NCBI GenBank assembly: GCA_041389495.1
Contig: JAWKRT010000001.1
Coordinates: 620,001-684,000 of the forward strand
Length of the DNA: 64,000 bases
Origin: Myxococcota bacterium
GTDB taxonomy: Bacteria > Myxococcota_A > UBA9160 > UBA4427
Reading direction: 5' to 3'
Numbering within the stretch: the stretch's first letter is position 1; each line of letters opens with the position of its first letter. The translations under genes were made by a program, and so were the position numbers. Below are positions 1 to 7,173 of this stretch, one piece after another. The notes below the pieces were generated by a model, which saw nothing but the letters and a program-made list of their open reading frames with translations, did no database searches and was not told where the DNA came from.

Positions 1-735
1 TACATCAAGGACAAGGGCTACGGGATGGGCTGCTACATCGGCCGCATCACGAGCCCGCTGACGGGACGCGAGGAGGCCGAGAGCACGGTCGGCTACGCGT
101 TCGAGGACGACGCTTCCGCGCGCGCGCGCTGGGCGACGTGGTGGCGGCGCGCCAACGTCGAGCACTTCTTCTCGTTCTACGTGCTGTGCGTCCTCTCGCT
201 CGCGCTCTTCTGCCTGCTCACGCACGCGCTGATCGGGTCGGGCCGCATCGGCGGCGGCGACTTCGACTTCATCGCGGCGCAGGGCGACGCGCTCGCCGCG
301 CGCTTCGGCGCGTGGGCGGAGCACGCCTTCTTCGCGGCCGGCTTCGCGGTGCTGTTCTCGACCGAGCTCGCCGTGCTCGACGCCGTGACGCGCGTCGTGG
401 CCGACCTCGTCAAGGTCGTCGCGCTCCGCGATCGCGAGGACTGGACGATGACGCGCGTGTACTTCGCCGTGCTGTGGATGTTCGTCGCGTTCGGCGTGCT
501 CGTGATCGCGCTCGGGATGCAGCGCCCGCTCCAGCTCCTCGTGCTGTCGGCGGCGCTCAACGCGGTGGTGATGTTCCTGTACTCGGGGCTCCTGCTCTGG
601 GTCAACTGGACGAGCTTCTCGCCGCCGCTGCGCCCCGGCCCGCTGCGCGTCGTCGCGCTGCTCGGCGCGTTCGCGTTCTTCGGCTACTTCAGTGTGGTCA
701 CGCTCGTCGAAGAGGCGCCGAAGCTCGTTCGTTAG
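1..735 (+). CDS. C-terminal part of an NRAMP-like metal transporter (5' truncated)
   Basis: The reading frame is open from the first base, so the gene begins outside the window; 244 residues are visible. The fragment starts with a soluble loop containing KGYGMGCYIGRITSPLTG and then has about five hydrophobic segments (residues ~56-78, 108-128, 152-172, 176-201, 214-236). The loop and the closing helices (RPLQLLVLSAALNAVVMFLY) resemble the C-terminal half of long bacterial NRAMP-family (COG1914) divalent-metal transporters. This is from memory of the family; the diagnostic N-terminal DPGN motif would lie upstream. The stop overlaps by three bases the stop of the convergent next gene. Another polytopic transporter is possible. 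Confidence 0.55.
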   Translation, partial: YIKDKGYGMGCYIGRITSPLTGREEAESTVGYAFEDDASARARWATWWRRANVEHFFSFYVLCVLSLALFCLLTHALIGSGRIGGGDFDFIAAQGDALAARFGAWAEHAFFAAGFAVLFSTELAVLDAVTRVVADLVKVVALRDREDWTMTRVYFAVLWMFVAFGVLVIALGMQRPLQLLVLSAALNAVVMFLYSGLLLWVNWTSFSPPLRPGPLRVVALLGAFAFFGYFSVVTLVEEAPKLVR

Positions 736-2066
736 GCGCCGCCGAAGGCGCGCGTGACGAACCAGAAGATGCCGAGCCCGCAGATGCCGGCGGAAGCGGC
801 GTCGACCACCCACCGGTGCGCGCTCCCGTCGCCGATGCGCCGGAGCATCCGCAGCAGCGGCCAGGCGGCGGCGACGACCGCGATCTGTCCGATCTCGACG
901 CCGACGTTGAAGCCGAAGAGCGCGGGCGCGAGGCGCTCCGCCGGGAGCGCCATCTCCGCGAGGACGCCGGCGAACCCGAACCCGTGCACGAGCCCGAACG
1001 CGAACGCGAGCATCGCGCGCACGCGCGCGGGGCGGCGCGTGCGCGCGAGCAGGGCGAAGTGGCAGGCGGTGAAGACGGCGAGCCCGACGAGCGGAACGGC
1101 GCCGACGGCGCTCCGGCCGCCGAGTGCGACGGCCGCGCACAGAGCGAGCGCGACGACCGCGAGGACGGGCACGCTGCGCCCGCGCCCCGCGTGCGACCAC
1201 GTGTTCTCCGCCGCGACGAGCGCGACCGAGAACCCGATCATCGCTTCCACCGCCGCGGCCTGCGGGTGCACGTAGCCGAGCACGGCCAGAGCGAGCGTCA
1301 CGCTGTGCGCGATCGTGAAGCCGGTGACGACGCGTGCGACCTCGCCGAGCGCCGGGGCGAGCAGGACGAGCGCGAGCACGAACGCGAGGTGGTCCCAGCC
1401 CGACAGGATGTGCTCGACGCCGAGCCCGACATAACGTGCGAGCGAGCGGAGCGCGGGCTCTTCGGCGCGGGCGGGCGACGCGCCCGGTGGTCCGGCCTCC
1501 GCCGCGGGCAGGGCCCACGCGGGCTCCGCCTCGGTCAGCACGCGTTCGCTCACGCGCCCGTCGGTCCGCGCGACGCGGGCGAAGTGGAGATGGGAAGGCG
1601 CGACGTCGAGCAGCACGTTCGTCTCGATCGCCGCGGGCGGGCCGCCCGGGCAGACGACGCGCCACGCGAACGCCGCCCAGCCCTCGTCCGCGCTCCGCTG
1701 CTCGGGCGGGCCCTGCGCCTCGCAGAGCGGCCCGTCGACACCGCCCGAGCGCGCGACGAGCCGCTCGGCCAGGTAGGCGGCGGCGCGCGCCGCGAGCGTC
1801 GGGTCGTCGGGCGGCGCGTCGAGCGCGATGCGCGTCAGCTCGAGCCGCGGGATGCGCACCTTCACGCGCGCACCGCCGTCGTCGAGCTTCCAGCTCGAGT
1901 AGGAGACGCTGCGCGTGTGCGCGCGCGCGTCGCTCGACGGCAGCACCACGGCGCCGAACGCGAGCGCGATGGAGAGGGCGAGTGCGGCGCGCGCGACGGC
2001 CGCGTCGCCGCGTCCGGGCGGGGTGCGGGGCGCGAGGGTGGGCTGCGGCGGGAAGGGCGGGGTCAC
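732..2066 (-). CDS. HupE/UreJ-family membrane protein
   Basis: 444 residues from a GTG start. A hydrophobic export signal (~25-48, ending at DARAH) leads into an extracytoplasmic region of about 190 residues. A C-terminal membrane domain of about seven helices follows (~220-440). The membrane domain opens with GVEHILSGWDHLAF and contains GFTIAHSVTLALAVLG and FGFNVGVEIGQ, the signature pattern of the HupE/UreJ_2 family. Related proteins are proposed nickel or cobalt permeases next to hydrogenase or urease genes; none is nearby here, so the substrate is unknown. Many homologues in high-GC genomes keep this same large exported N-terminal domain. It converges on the NRAMP-like gene, which also suggests a metal context, but that is inference. 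Confidence 0.85.
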   Translation of the reverse strand: MTPPFPPQPTLAPRTPPGRGDAAVARAALALSIALAFGAVVLPSSDARAHTRSVSYSSWKLDDGGARVKVRIPRLELTRIALDAPPDDPTLAARAAAYLAERLVARSGGVDGPLCEAQGPPEQRSADEGWAAFAWRVVCPGGPPAAIETNVLLDVAPSHLHFARVARTDGRVSERVLTEAEPAWALPAAEAGPPGASPARAEEPALRSLARYVGLGVEHILSGWDHLAFVLALVLLAPALGEVARVVTGFTIAHSVTLALAVLGYVHPQAAAVEAMIGFSVALVAAENTWSHAGRGRSVPVLAVVALALCAAVALGGRSAVGAVPLVGLAVFTACHFALLARTRRPARVRAMLAFAFGLVHGFGFAGVLAEMALPAERLAPALFGFNVGVEIGQIAVVAAAWPLLRMLRRIGDGSAHRWVVDAASAGICGLGIFWFVTRAFGGA

Positions 2067-2304
2067 GGCCGGCGGACGCTAGCGCGCGCTGTGCGGCCCA
2101 ATTTCAGAACGCCGTTCCGGCGAACGAGTTCGCATGATGGAGAGAAGGGCACCTCGTCGACTCGGCGGTCCGATTCCGATCGCACGCCCGGGATCGCGCG
2201 TCGTGGACCGAGCGTTCCCGCGACAGATCCGGGCCCGATCGGCCCGGTTCACGCCTCGATCGGCCGCGATTCGCCCCTCGTCGCCGGACTTCCGCGCGGA
2301 GGGC

Positions 2305-2332
2305 TTGCGCAGGATCGGATCTGTGCTAGTTT
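2305..2332 (+). promoter_or_regulatory. Candidate extended -10 promoter
   Basis: TTGCGC at 2305-2310 and TAGTTT at 2327-2332 are separated by 16 bases, and a TG dinucleotide lies one base before the -10 hexamer. Transcription would start near 2339 and meet the hairpin at 2367-2390 after about 50 bases, so the product would be a very short RNA or an attenuated leader. No downstream gene on this strand is close. Confidence 0.25.
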
Positions 2333-2366
2333 CTCGCCCGACACATCGCGATTCGCACCGCCATCC

Positions 2367-2390
2367 AAGCCCGCCGCCTCCGGCGGGCTT
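2367..2390 (-). terminator. Hairpin, probable terminator of the thioredoxin-TPR gene
   Basis: Perfect 9-bp stem (AAGCCCGCC / GGCGGGCTT) with a 6-base loop. It is about 62 bases downstream of the stop of the leftward thioredoxin-TPR gene. The U tract is weak on either strand, so efficiency is uncertain; the symmetrical AA...TT ends are typical of bidirectional terminators. Confidence 0.45.
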
Positions 2391-2452
2391 CGTCGTTCCG
2401 GGGATCTTCGCGATTCCTTCGCGCGCGCCGGGCCCGCGCTGCGCTCCGCCGA

Positions 2453-3340
2453 TCAGCGGAAGAGCGCCGCGGCCAGTCGCTTCCGGAACGACGTCGTCAG
2501 CTCGTGGTCCGGACCGAGCACCTCGAACAGGTCGAGCATCCGCTGGCGGGCCGCGCCGCCCGCGTGCTGCGCGTCGCGTGCGACGCACTGCAGCAGCACG
2601 TCGAGTGCCGCGGCGTGGCGGCCCGCGCTCGCGAGCGCATTCCCGAGCGCGAGGCGCGCGTCGAGGTCGTCCGGGTTCCCGACGAGCACGGCCTCGAGCC
2701 GCGCGACCTCGTCGGCGACCGGCGCGCCCGGCGCATCGGCCGCGACGCGAAGCTGCGCGGCCATCCGCTGCGCGTCGGCGTGCTCGGGCTGGTCGGGGCC
2801 GATCGTCTCGAGCGCGTCCAGCGCCGCGCTCGCGTCGCCGCGCGCCGCGCGGAGCCGCGCGAGGCCGAGCCAGGCCCGCGCGTGGCGGCGGTCGAGCTCC
2901 GTCGCGCGGACGAACCGATCCTCGGCGGCGTTGTCGTGCCCCGCGGCGGCGAACTCCTCGGCCTCCGCGACGAGCTCGTCCGCCTCGCTCGGGAGGACGC
3001 TCGCGACGAAGCGCCGGACGACGGCCTCGGGCTGCGCGCCGGTGAAGCTCGCGACCGGCTCGCCGCCGCGGAACGCCACGACGAACGGAATGCTCCGGAC
3101 GCGGAAGCGCGTCGCGGCCTCGGGCGCCCGATCGGTGTCGACCTTCGCGAGCAGGAACGCGCCGGCGTGCTCCTCGGCGACGCGCTCGAGCACGGGCCCG
3201 AGCGCGCGGCAGGGGCCGCACCACTCCGCCCAGAAGTCGACGACCACCGGGCGCTCCCGGGACCCCTCGACGACGACCCGCTCGAACGCGTCGTCGCCGA
3301 CGTCGACGACCGTCGGCCCCGCTCCGCCTCCGCTGTCCAT
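2453..3340 (-). CDS. Thioredoxin-TPR protein (CnoX/YbbN-like chaperedoxin)
   Basis: 295 residues. The N-terminal thioredoxin fold (~10-115) carries the active site WCGPC at residues 40-44 and the cis-Pro segment RSIPFVVAF. The C-terminal ~175 residues are helical tetratricopeptide-like repeats (for example ARAWLGLARLRAARGD and LDARLALGNALASAGRHAAA). This two-part layout is that of CnoX/YbbN, a cytosolic holdase and redox protector that hands substrates to GroEL/DnaK. E. coli CnoX has SxxC and no disulfide reductase activity; here both cysteines are present, so reductase activity is plausible. The ATG at 3340 was chosen because it gives a normal short lead-in to the thioredoxin domain. It is divergent from selD. 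Confidence 0.88.
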   Translation of the reverse strand: MDSGGGAGPTVVDVGDDAFERVVVEGSRERPVVVDFWAEWCGPCRALGPVLERVAEEHAGAFLLAKVDTDRAPEAATRFRVRSIPFVVAFRGGEPVASFTGAQPEAVVRRFVASVLPSEADELVAEAEEFAAAGHDNAAEDRFVRATELDRRHARAWLGLARLRAARGDASAALDALETIGPDQPEHADAQRMAAQLRVAADAPGAPVADEVARLEAVLVGNPDDLDARLALGNALASAGRHAAALDVLLQCVARDAQHAGGAARQRMLDLFEVLGPDHELTTSFRKRLAAALFR

Positions 3341-3458
3341 CGCTCGCCCTCCTCGCCTGCTCCGGTCCGCGCGCCGCGCGCCGCGCGAGTCTATCCTCGG
3401 CGGGGCACTCGGGAAGTGCGCTCGCATAACGAAGCGTCCGGAGGGCGAAGGGGGCACC

Positions 3459-4505
3459 GTGGACGACGTGCGGCTGACGCAGCTCGTTCCGGCTGGCGGC
3501 TGAGCCCGCAAGCTGGGAGCCGAGGACCTGGTCCAGGTCCTGAGGACGGTCGCTCCGTTCCCGACGCCGTGGGTCGACCCGCGCGTCGGGCCGATGGAGG
3601 ACGCGGCGCTCGTGCGCCCGCCGTCCGCCGCCCCGCTCGCCTTCACGGTCGACTTCATCACGCCCATCGTCGACGACCCGTGGACGTACGGCGCGATCGC
3701 CGCGGCCAACGCGATGTCGGACGTGTACGCGATGGGCGGCCGCCCGCGCGTCGCACTCGCGGTCTGCGGCTTTCCCGACGACCGCGTCCCGAACGCGGTG
3801 CTCGCGCGCATCTTCGAAGGCGGTCGCGACAAGGCGGCCGAGGCCGGATGTGCGATCGCCGGCGGCCACACGATCCTCGACCCCGAGCTCAAGTACGGCC
3901 TGTGCGTGATCGGCGACGTCGAAGGGCCGCCTCTCGCGCAGACGGGCGCGCGGCCGGGCGACGCGCTCGTGCTCACGAAGCCGATCGGGTCGGGCGTCGC
4001 GGCGCAGGCGATCAAGCAGGATCGGCTGGCGCCGGCCGATCGCGACACCGTGGTCGCGGCCATGCTTCGGCTCAACGAGGACGCCGCGCTCGCCGCGCGC
4101 GCGGCCGGCGCGCGCGCGGCCACGGACGTGACGGGCTTCGGCCTGCTCGGCCACCTGCACAACCTGCTCGTCGGTTCGGGTGCGGCCGCGCGCATCGAGG
4201 CGGCCGCCGTTCCGCTCTTCCCCTTCGCGCGCGGGCTCGCGGAGGCCGGCGCGGTTCCCGGCGGAACGCGGCGCAACGCGCGCTGGGTCGAGCCCCACGT
4301 GCGCTTCGCGGCAGGCGTCGACGACGCCGCGCGCCTCCTGCTGTGCGACGCGCAGACGTCGGGGGGGCTGCTGCTCGCGATCGCTCCGGAGCGCGAGGGC
4401 GATCTCGTCCGCGAGCTCGCCGCGCGCGGCGCGCTCGCGGCGGCGGTGATCGGCCGCGTCGTCGCGCCGGAGGTCGGCGGCGCCGGGAGGATCGAGGTCG
4501 TCTGA
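3459..4505 (+). CDS. selD: Selenide, water dikinase (SelD), itself a selenoprotein
   Basis: Makes selenophosphate from selenide and ATP for selenocysteine and selenouridine synthesis. The frame begins at GTG 3459, 8-14 bases after a purine-rich GGAGGGCGAAGGGGG, and reads 14 codons to an in-frame TGA at 3501-3503. It then continues without interruption to 4505. Read through as selenocysteine (Sec15), the N-terminus is VPAGG-U-ARKLGAEDL, matching the catalytic GG/SG-[U/C]-xxK loop of SelD. Total length is 348 residues, the normal family size; starting at ATG 3594 would remove the whole catalytic loop. Downstream motifs are intact: EDAALVR, ANAMSDVYAMGG, AGGHTI and TDVTGFGLLGHL. A stem-loop right after the UGA fits a bacterial SECIS. 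Confidence 0.93.
3523..3541 (+). promoter_or_regulatory. Bacterial SECIS stem-loop within selD
   Basis: A 7-bp perfect stem (AGGACCT at 3523-3529 with AGGTCCT at 3535-3541) closes a 5-base loop GGUCC, starting 20 bases after the UGA codon at 3501-3503. Bacterial SECIS elements are short hairpins just 3' of the UGA whose loop carries a GU recognised by SelB. The distance, stem length and GGUC loop all fit (compare the AGGUCU loop of E. coli fdhF). Fit is judged by eye. Confidence 0.8.
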
Positions 4506-4583
4506 CCATCGCGCGGAGGGCGGGGGCGATGCCGGGCTCCCGGTCCGCGCGCGCGCGGGCGCTCCCGCGATTCGCTGCTCGCG

Positions 4584-6266
4584 CTAGTGCTCGTCGGCGC
4601 GCCGGCGCCGCTCCCGTGCTCCCGCGCGGATCGCGGCGAGGGCGCGGAGCGCGGCGAGCACCGCGAGGCCGCTCGCCGCCGCGCGCGGCTCCGGCACCGG
4701 CAGCGCCGCCAGGCCGCTCGTCGTCATCTCGTCGAGGCCGATCGCGGCCCCGATCGGCGCCGGCGATGCGCCGCCCGCGACGACGTCGAGCAGCGTCCGC
4801 GACGCCGTCTGGTTGCCGACCATGTAGAAGAGCCCGCTCGCGCTCGACCACGCGAGCGACGCGGCGTCGCGCGCCCACGTGTTGCTCGCGGACGGATGCG
4901 GCAGGACGGAGATCGGGCAGAAGCCTCCGCTCTGCGGCGTCACCTCGATGAGGCCGCCGATGCCCGCACCGAGCAGCTGCCCGTGCTGCGCGTCGTAGGC
5001 GAGGCCCTGGAAGAACCCGTTGTCCGTCTGGTCCGAGTTCGTGACGAGCGTGCATTCGTCGGTGACGGCGCCCGTGTCGGGGTCGATCGAGACGAGGCGC
5101 TCGACGCCGCCGACCAGCCGCTCGACCCCGAGGAGGACGTCGTCGCTCGCGCCCGGCCCGCCCGGATTCCACGCGAGCGAGATCAGCCCCGCGCGCCCGG
5201 TGAGCACGGTCGTCGAGAGCACCGCGCCCGTCGCGGGATCGACCTCGAGCAGCTCGGCGTTCGACGTGCTCGCCGGCCAGACGGCGTAGAGCACGCCGCG
5301 TTCGGGGGCGTACTCGAGCCCGGTCGGCCGCACGTTTCCGGCGCCGAAGACGGCGGCCGTGCTCCAGTTCGCGGCGAGCCCGTCCGCCGCGACCAGATCG
5401 TTCGCGACGGCCGACGCCACGGCCGCGCCGAAGAGCGAGTCGCTCGCGTCGGCGGCCGCGACGAGCCGCGTCGACGCGCCGCTCCCGACCTCGCCGCACA
5501 GCCCGCCCGCGCAGAGCCCCGTCGCGAGCGAGTCGCTGCACGCCTCGCCGTCGGCCAGCGACGCGGTCGTGCTCGCGTGGCACGCGCACGTCTCTCCCAC
5601 GCCCGTTGCGCCGGCGCGGTACGACGCGCACTCGCTCGTCGTCAGGCACGCGCCGCCCGCGCTCGCCTGCATCAGCCGACAGCTCGAGCCCGCGACGTGC
5701 ACGAGACACGCGTTGTGGCCGCGCTCGTGCGCGATCGTCTGGGCGAGCACGTCGAAGTCGATCGCCGCGCTCGCGACCGCCGAGACGAGCGCGGTCGCCG
5801 CGGCGCAGCTCGGCGTCGTCGCGCAGCCGATCGCGCCCGCTCCGCCTCCGCACTTCGAGATGCTGTCGACGACGAACACGGCGGGCTGGCCGCCCGCGAT
5901 CGTCGCGAGCATGCCGGCCTTCGCGTCGAAGTCGAGCGTGTCGAGCCCGTCGCCGGTCGTGCCGAACGGCGTCGCGGCGATCGTCGCGGTGATCTCGGTG
6001 CAGCACGGCGCGTCGGCCGGGCCGTTCTCGCTCTGCAGCAGCAGCCGCGCGTCCTCGAGCGCGCGATCGATGGCGGCCTGGTAGAACGGGAGGCCGTTGG
6101 CGTCGACGAGCTCCTGGTGCACGTAGAAGGCGAGCTCGTGGAGTGCCTTCGACGGCATCTGCGCGCGCGCGTCGCGCGCGGCGACGAGCGGAGCGAGCAG
6201 ACCGAGCAGCCCGAGCAGTGCGCGGGCGAACGCACGCGCGGGCGCGACTGCGCGCCGGCGCGTCAT
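4584..6266 (-). CDS. Exported metzincin-like zinc protease with PEP-CTERM anchor
   Basis: 560 residues. An Arg-rich signal peptide ends near AAR-DARAQ (~35). The zinc site AHERGHNACLVH places His180, Glu181, His184 and His190 as HExxHxxxxxH, the metzincin spacing but with Cys-Leu in place of the usual Gly. LMQ at ~198-200 could be the Met-turn. The central region is Cys-rich (~85-250). Residues ~310-510 have beta-propeller-like repeats (for example LLEVDPATGAVLSTTVL and LVSIDPDTGAVTDECTL). The C-terminus is a PEP-CTERM sorting signal: VPEP at ~527, a hydrophobic stretch, then RERRRR. Such proteins are handled by exosortase, not encoded here. Its start overlaps the upstream gene by ATGA, so the two are co-translated. 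Confidence 0.8.
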   Translation of the reverse strand: MTRRRAVAPARAFARALLGLLGLLAPLVAARDARAQMPSKALHELAFYVHQELVDANGLPFYQAAIDRALEDARLLLQSENGPADAPCCTEITATIAATPFGTTGDGLDTLDFDAKAGMLATIAGGQPAVFVVDSISKCGGGAGAIGCATTPSCAAATALVSAVASAAIDFDVLAQTIAHERGHNACLVHVAGSSCRLMQASAGGACLTTSECASYRAGATGVGETCACHASTTASLADGEACSDSLATGLCAGGLCGEVGSGASTRLVAAADASDSLFGAAVASAVANDLVAADGLAANWSTAAVFGAGNVRPTGLEYAPERGVLYAVWPASTSNAELLEVDPATGAVLSTTVLTGRAGLISLAWNPGGPGASDDVLLGVERLVGGVERLVSIDPDTGAVTDECTLVTNSDQTDNGFFQGLAYDAQHGQLLGAGIGGLIEVTPQSGGFCPISVLPHPSASNTWARDAASLAWSSASGLFYMVGNQTASRTLLDVVAGGASPAPIGAAIGLDEMTTSGLAALPVPEPRAAASGLAVLAALRALAAIRAGARERRRRADEH

Positions 6267-6925
6267 CGCGCGCCTCCGCGTGCGGCCGCGTGCCGACACG
6301 CGTCGCGCGCCGTCGCCGCCTCGTCGCGCAGTCGCGCGTCGCCGGCCGCGTCGGCCTCCGCCTCGATCCGCGCGAGTGCGCTCTCCGCGCGGGCGCGGCC
6401 CGAGGCGCCGAGGCCGCGCACCGCCGCCTCGCGCCGGAGTCGCGCGATGCGCGCGCCGTCGTGGTGGCGGTGGCGCGCGCGTGTCGGCGCGGCAACGCGG
6501 CCCGCGCGCGTCTCGAGCCACGCGAGCGCGCGGTCGTCGCCGCGCGCGAGCAGCCCCATCGCCGCGGGGATCTGCTGCCAGGCGCGGTAGCGCGCCGTCT
6601 CGAGCTCGCCCGTCGCCGCGGCCGCCGCGGCGTCGTAGTCCGCGAGCGCGGTGAAGGCGGGCCCGCACGCGCACGCGCCGAGCGCGAGCACGGCGTTCGC
6701 GTGCCGGTCGCTCCGGGTCGGATCGAGCAGGAGGGCGGCGAGGAAGTCGCCGGCGGCGTCGCCGAGCGTCTCGGCGCGGTCGACGGGCAGGCCCTCGAAC
6801 CAGACCTGCGAGACGAGCGCCTCCGCGGCGGCGACGTCGTCGGTGGCGGCGGCCGCGCGCGCACTCGCGGCGGCGAGCGTCGAGAGCGCGAGCGCGAGCA
6901 GGGCGGCGCGCGCGGCGCGCTCCAT
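6263..6925 (-). CDS. Exported alpha-helical protein of unknown function
   Basis: 220 residues with a signal peptide (MERAARAALLALALSTLAAA). The mature part is Ala/Arg-rich and predicted helical, with a repeat-like feel (DFLAALLLDPTRSDRHANAVLALGA; MGLLARGDDRALAWLETRAG), perhaps a HEAT- or TPR-like scaffold. I recognise no catalytic motif. It is the first gene of a two-gene leftward operon with the metzincin-like protease (ATGA overlap), and its start faces the Fur-like boxes at 7041-7109. A role as partner, chaperone or inhibitor of the protease is inference. Confidence 0.7.
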   Translation of the reverse strand: MERAARAALLALALSTLAAASARAAAATDDVAAAEALVSQVWFEGLPVDRAETLGDAAGDFLAALLLDPTRSDRHANAVLALGACACGPAFTALADYDAAAAAATGELETARYRAWQQIPAAMGLLARGDDRALAWLETRAGRVAAPTRARHRHHDGARIARLRREAAVRGLGASGRARAESALARIEAEADAAGDARLRDEAATARDACRHAAARGGAR

Positions 6926-7040
6926 ACGATGTCCCCCCGGCGCGGGATTCTATCGGCCCTGCTTCGACTTCCGAGCGGGGCGGGCGCGTGCGGCGGGGCA
7001 CGGCCGCGGCCCGGGCGGGCGACGGGCTCGCAGCACCCTG

Positions 7041-7064
7041 TTGAAATTGAAATCCGATTTCGAT
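7041..7064. promoter_or_regulatory. Fur-family-like operator, box 1
   Basis: TTGAAATTGAAATCCGATTTCGAT is strikingly AT-rich in this genome. It contains the palindrome GAAAT-CCG-ATTTC (7049-7061), resembling the GATAAT-type repeats of Fur/Zur/Irr boxes. It lies between the divergent protease operon and the porin operon, 110 bases before the porin start. Confidence 0.55.
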
Positions 7065-7084
7065 AGAACGCCGCCGCGGATCGG

Positions 7085-7109
7085 TGAAATTGAAAGTCGT
7101 TTTCAAAAT
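7085..7109. promoter_or_regulatory. Fur-family-like operator, box 2
   Basis: TGAAATTGAAAG, then an inverted repeat TTGAAA (7090-7095) and TTTCAA (7101-7106) around a 5-base spacer. The element shares TGAAATTGAAA with box 1, exactly 43 bases apart (about four helical turns). That suggests cooperative binding on one DNA face. The sequence TTTTCAAAATAAAT could also be the porin core promoter, so binding would repress transcription. Confidence 0.55.
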
Positions 7110-7173
7110 AAATCCGTCGGCCCGGCCTGCGCGCGCGCAGTGTCCGCCGGACGACGGGATGGAGGAGCTCGGG

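Larger units (their letters stand above)
2067..2452. other. 386-bp intergenic region with promoter-like and hairpin elements
   Basis: No convincing gene lies here. The stretch separates two leftward genes. It holds a possible rightward extended -10 promoter near 2305-2332 and a 9-bp inverted repeat at 2367-2390, about 62 bases beyond the stop of the thioredoxin gene. The remainder is ordinary GC-rich sequence. Open frames across it have no ribosome-binding site and are arginine/proline-rich, as expected for non-coding high-GC DNA. Confidence 0.6.

Noticed and set aside
138..3500. Very long rightward open frame (over 1100 codons) across the HupE and thioredoxin genes
   Set aside because: It is the antisense shadow of two well-supported leftward genes and is Arg/Ala-rich without domains. 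Only its last 14 codons are real, being the N-terminus of SelD before the Sec codon.
3594..4505. selD starting at ATG 3594
   Set aside because: This start would delete the catalytic glycine-Sec/Cys loop and Lys; the upstream frame supplies both through an in-frame UGA with a SECIS-like hairpin.
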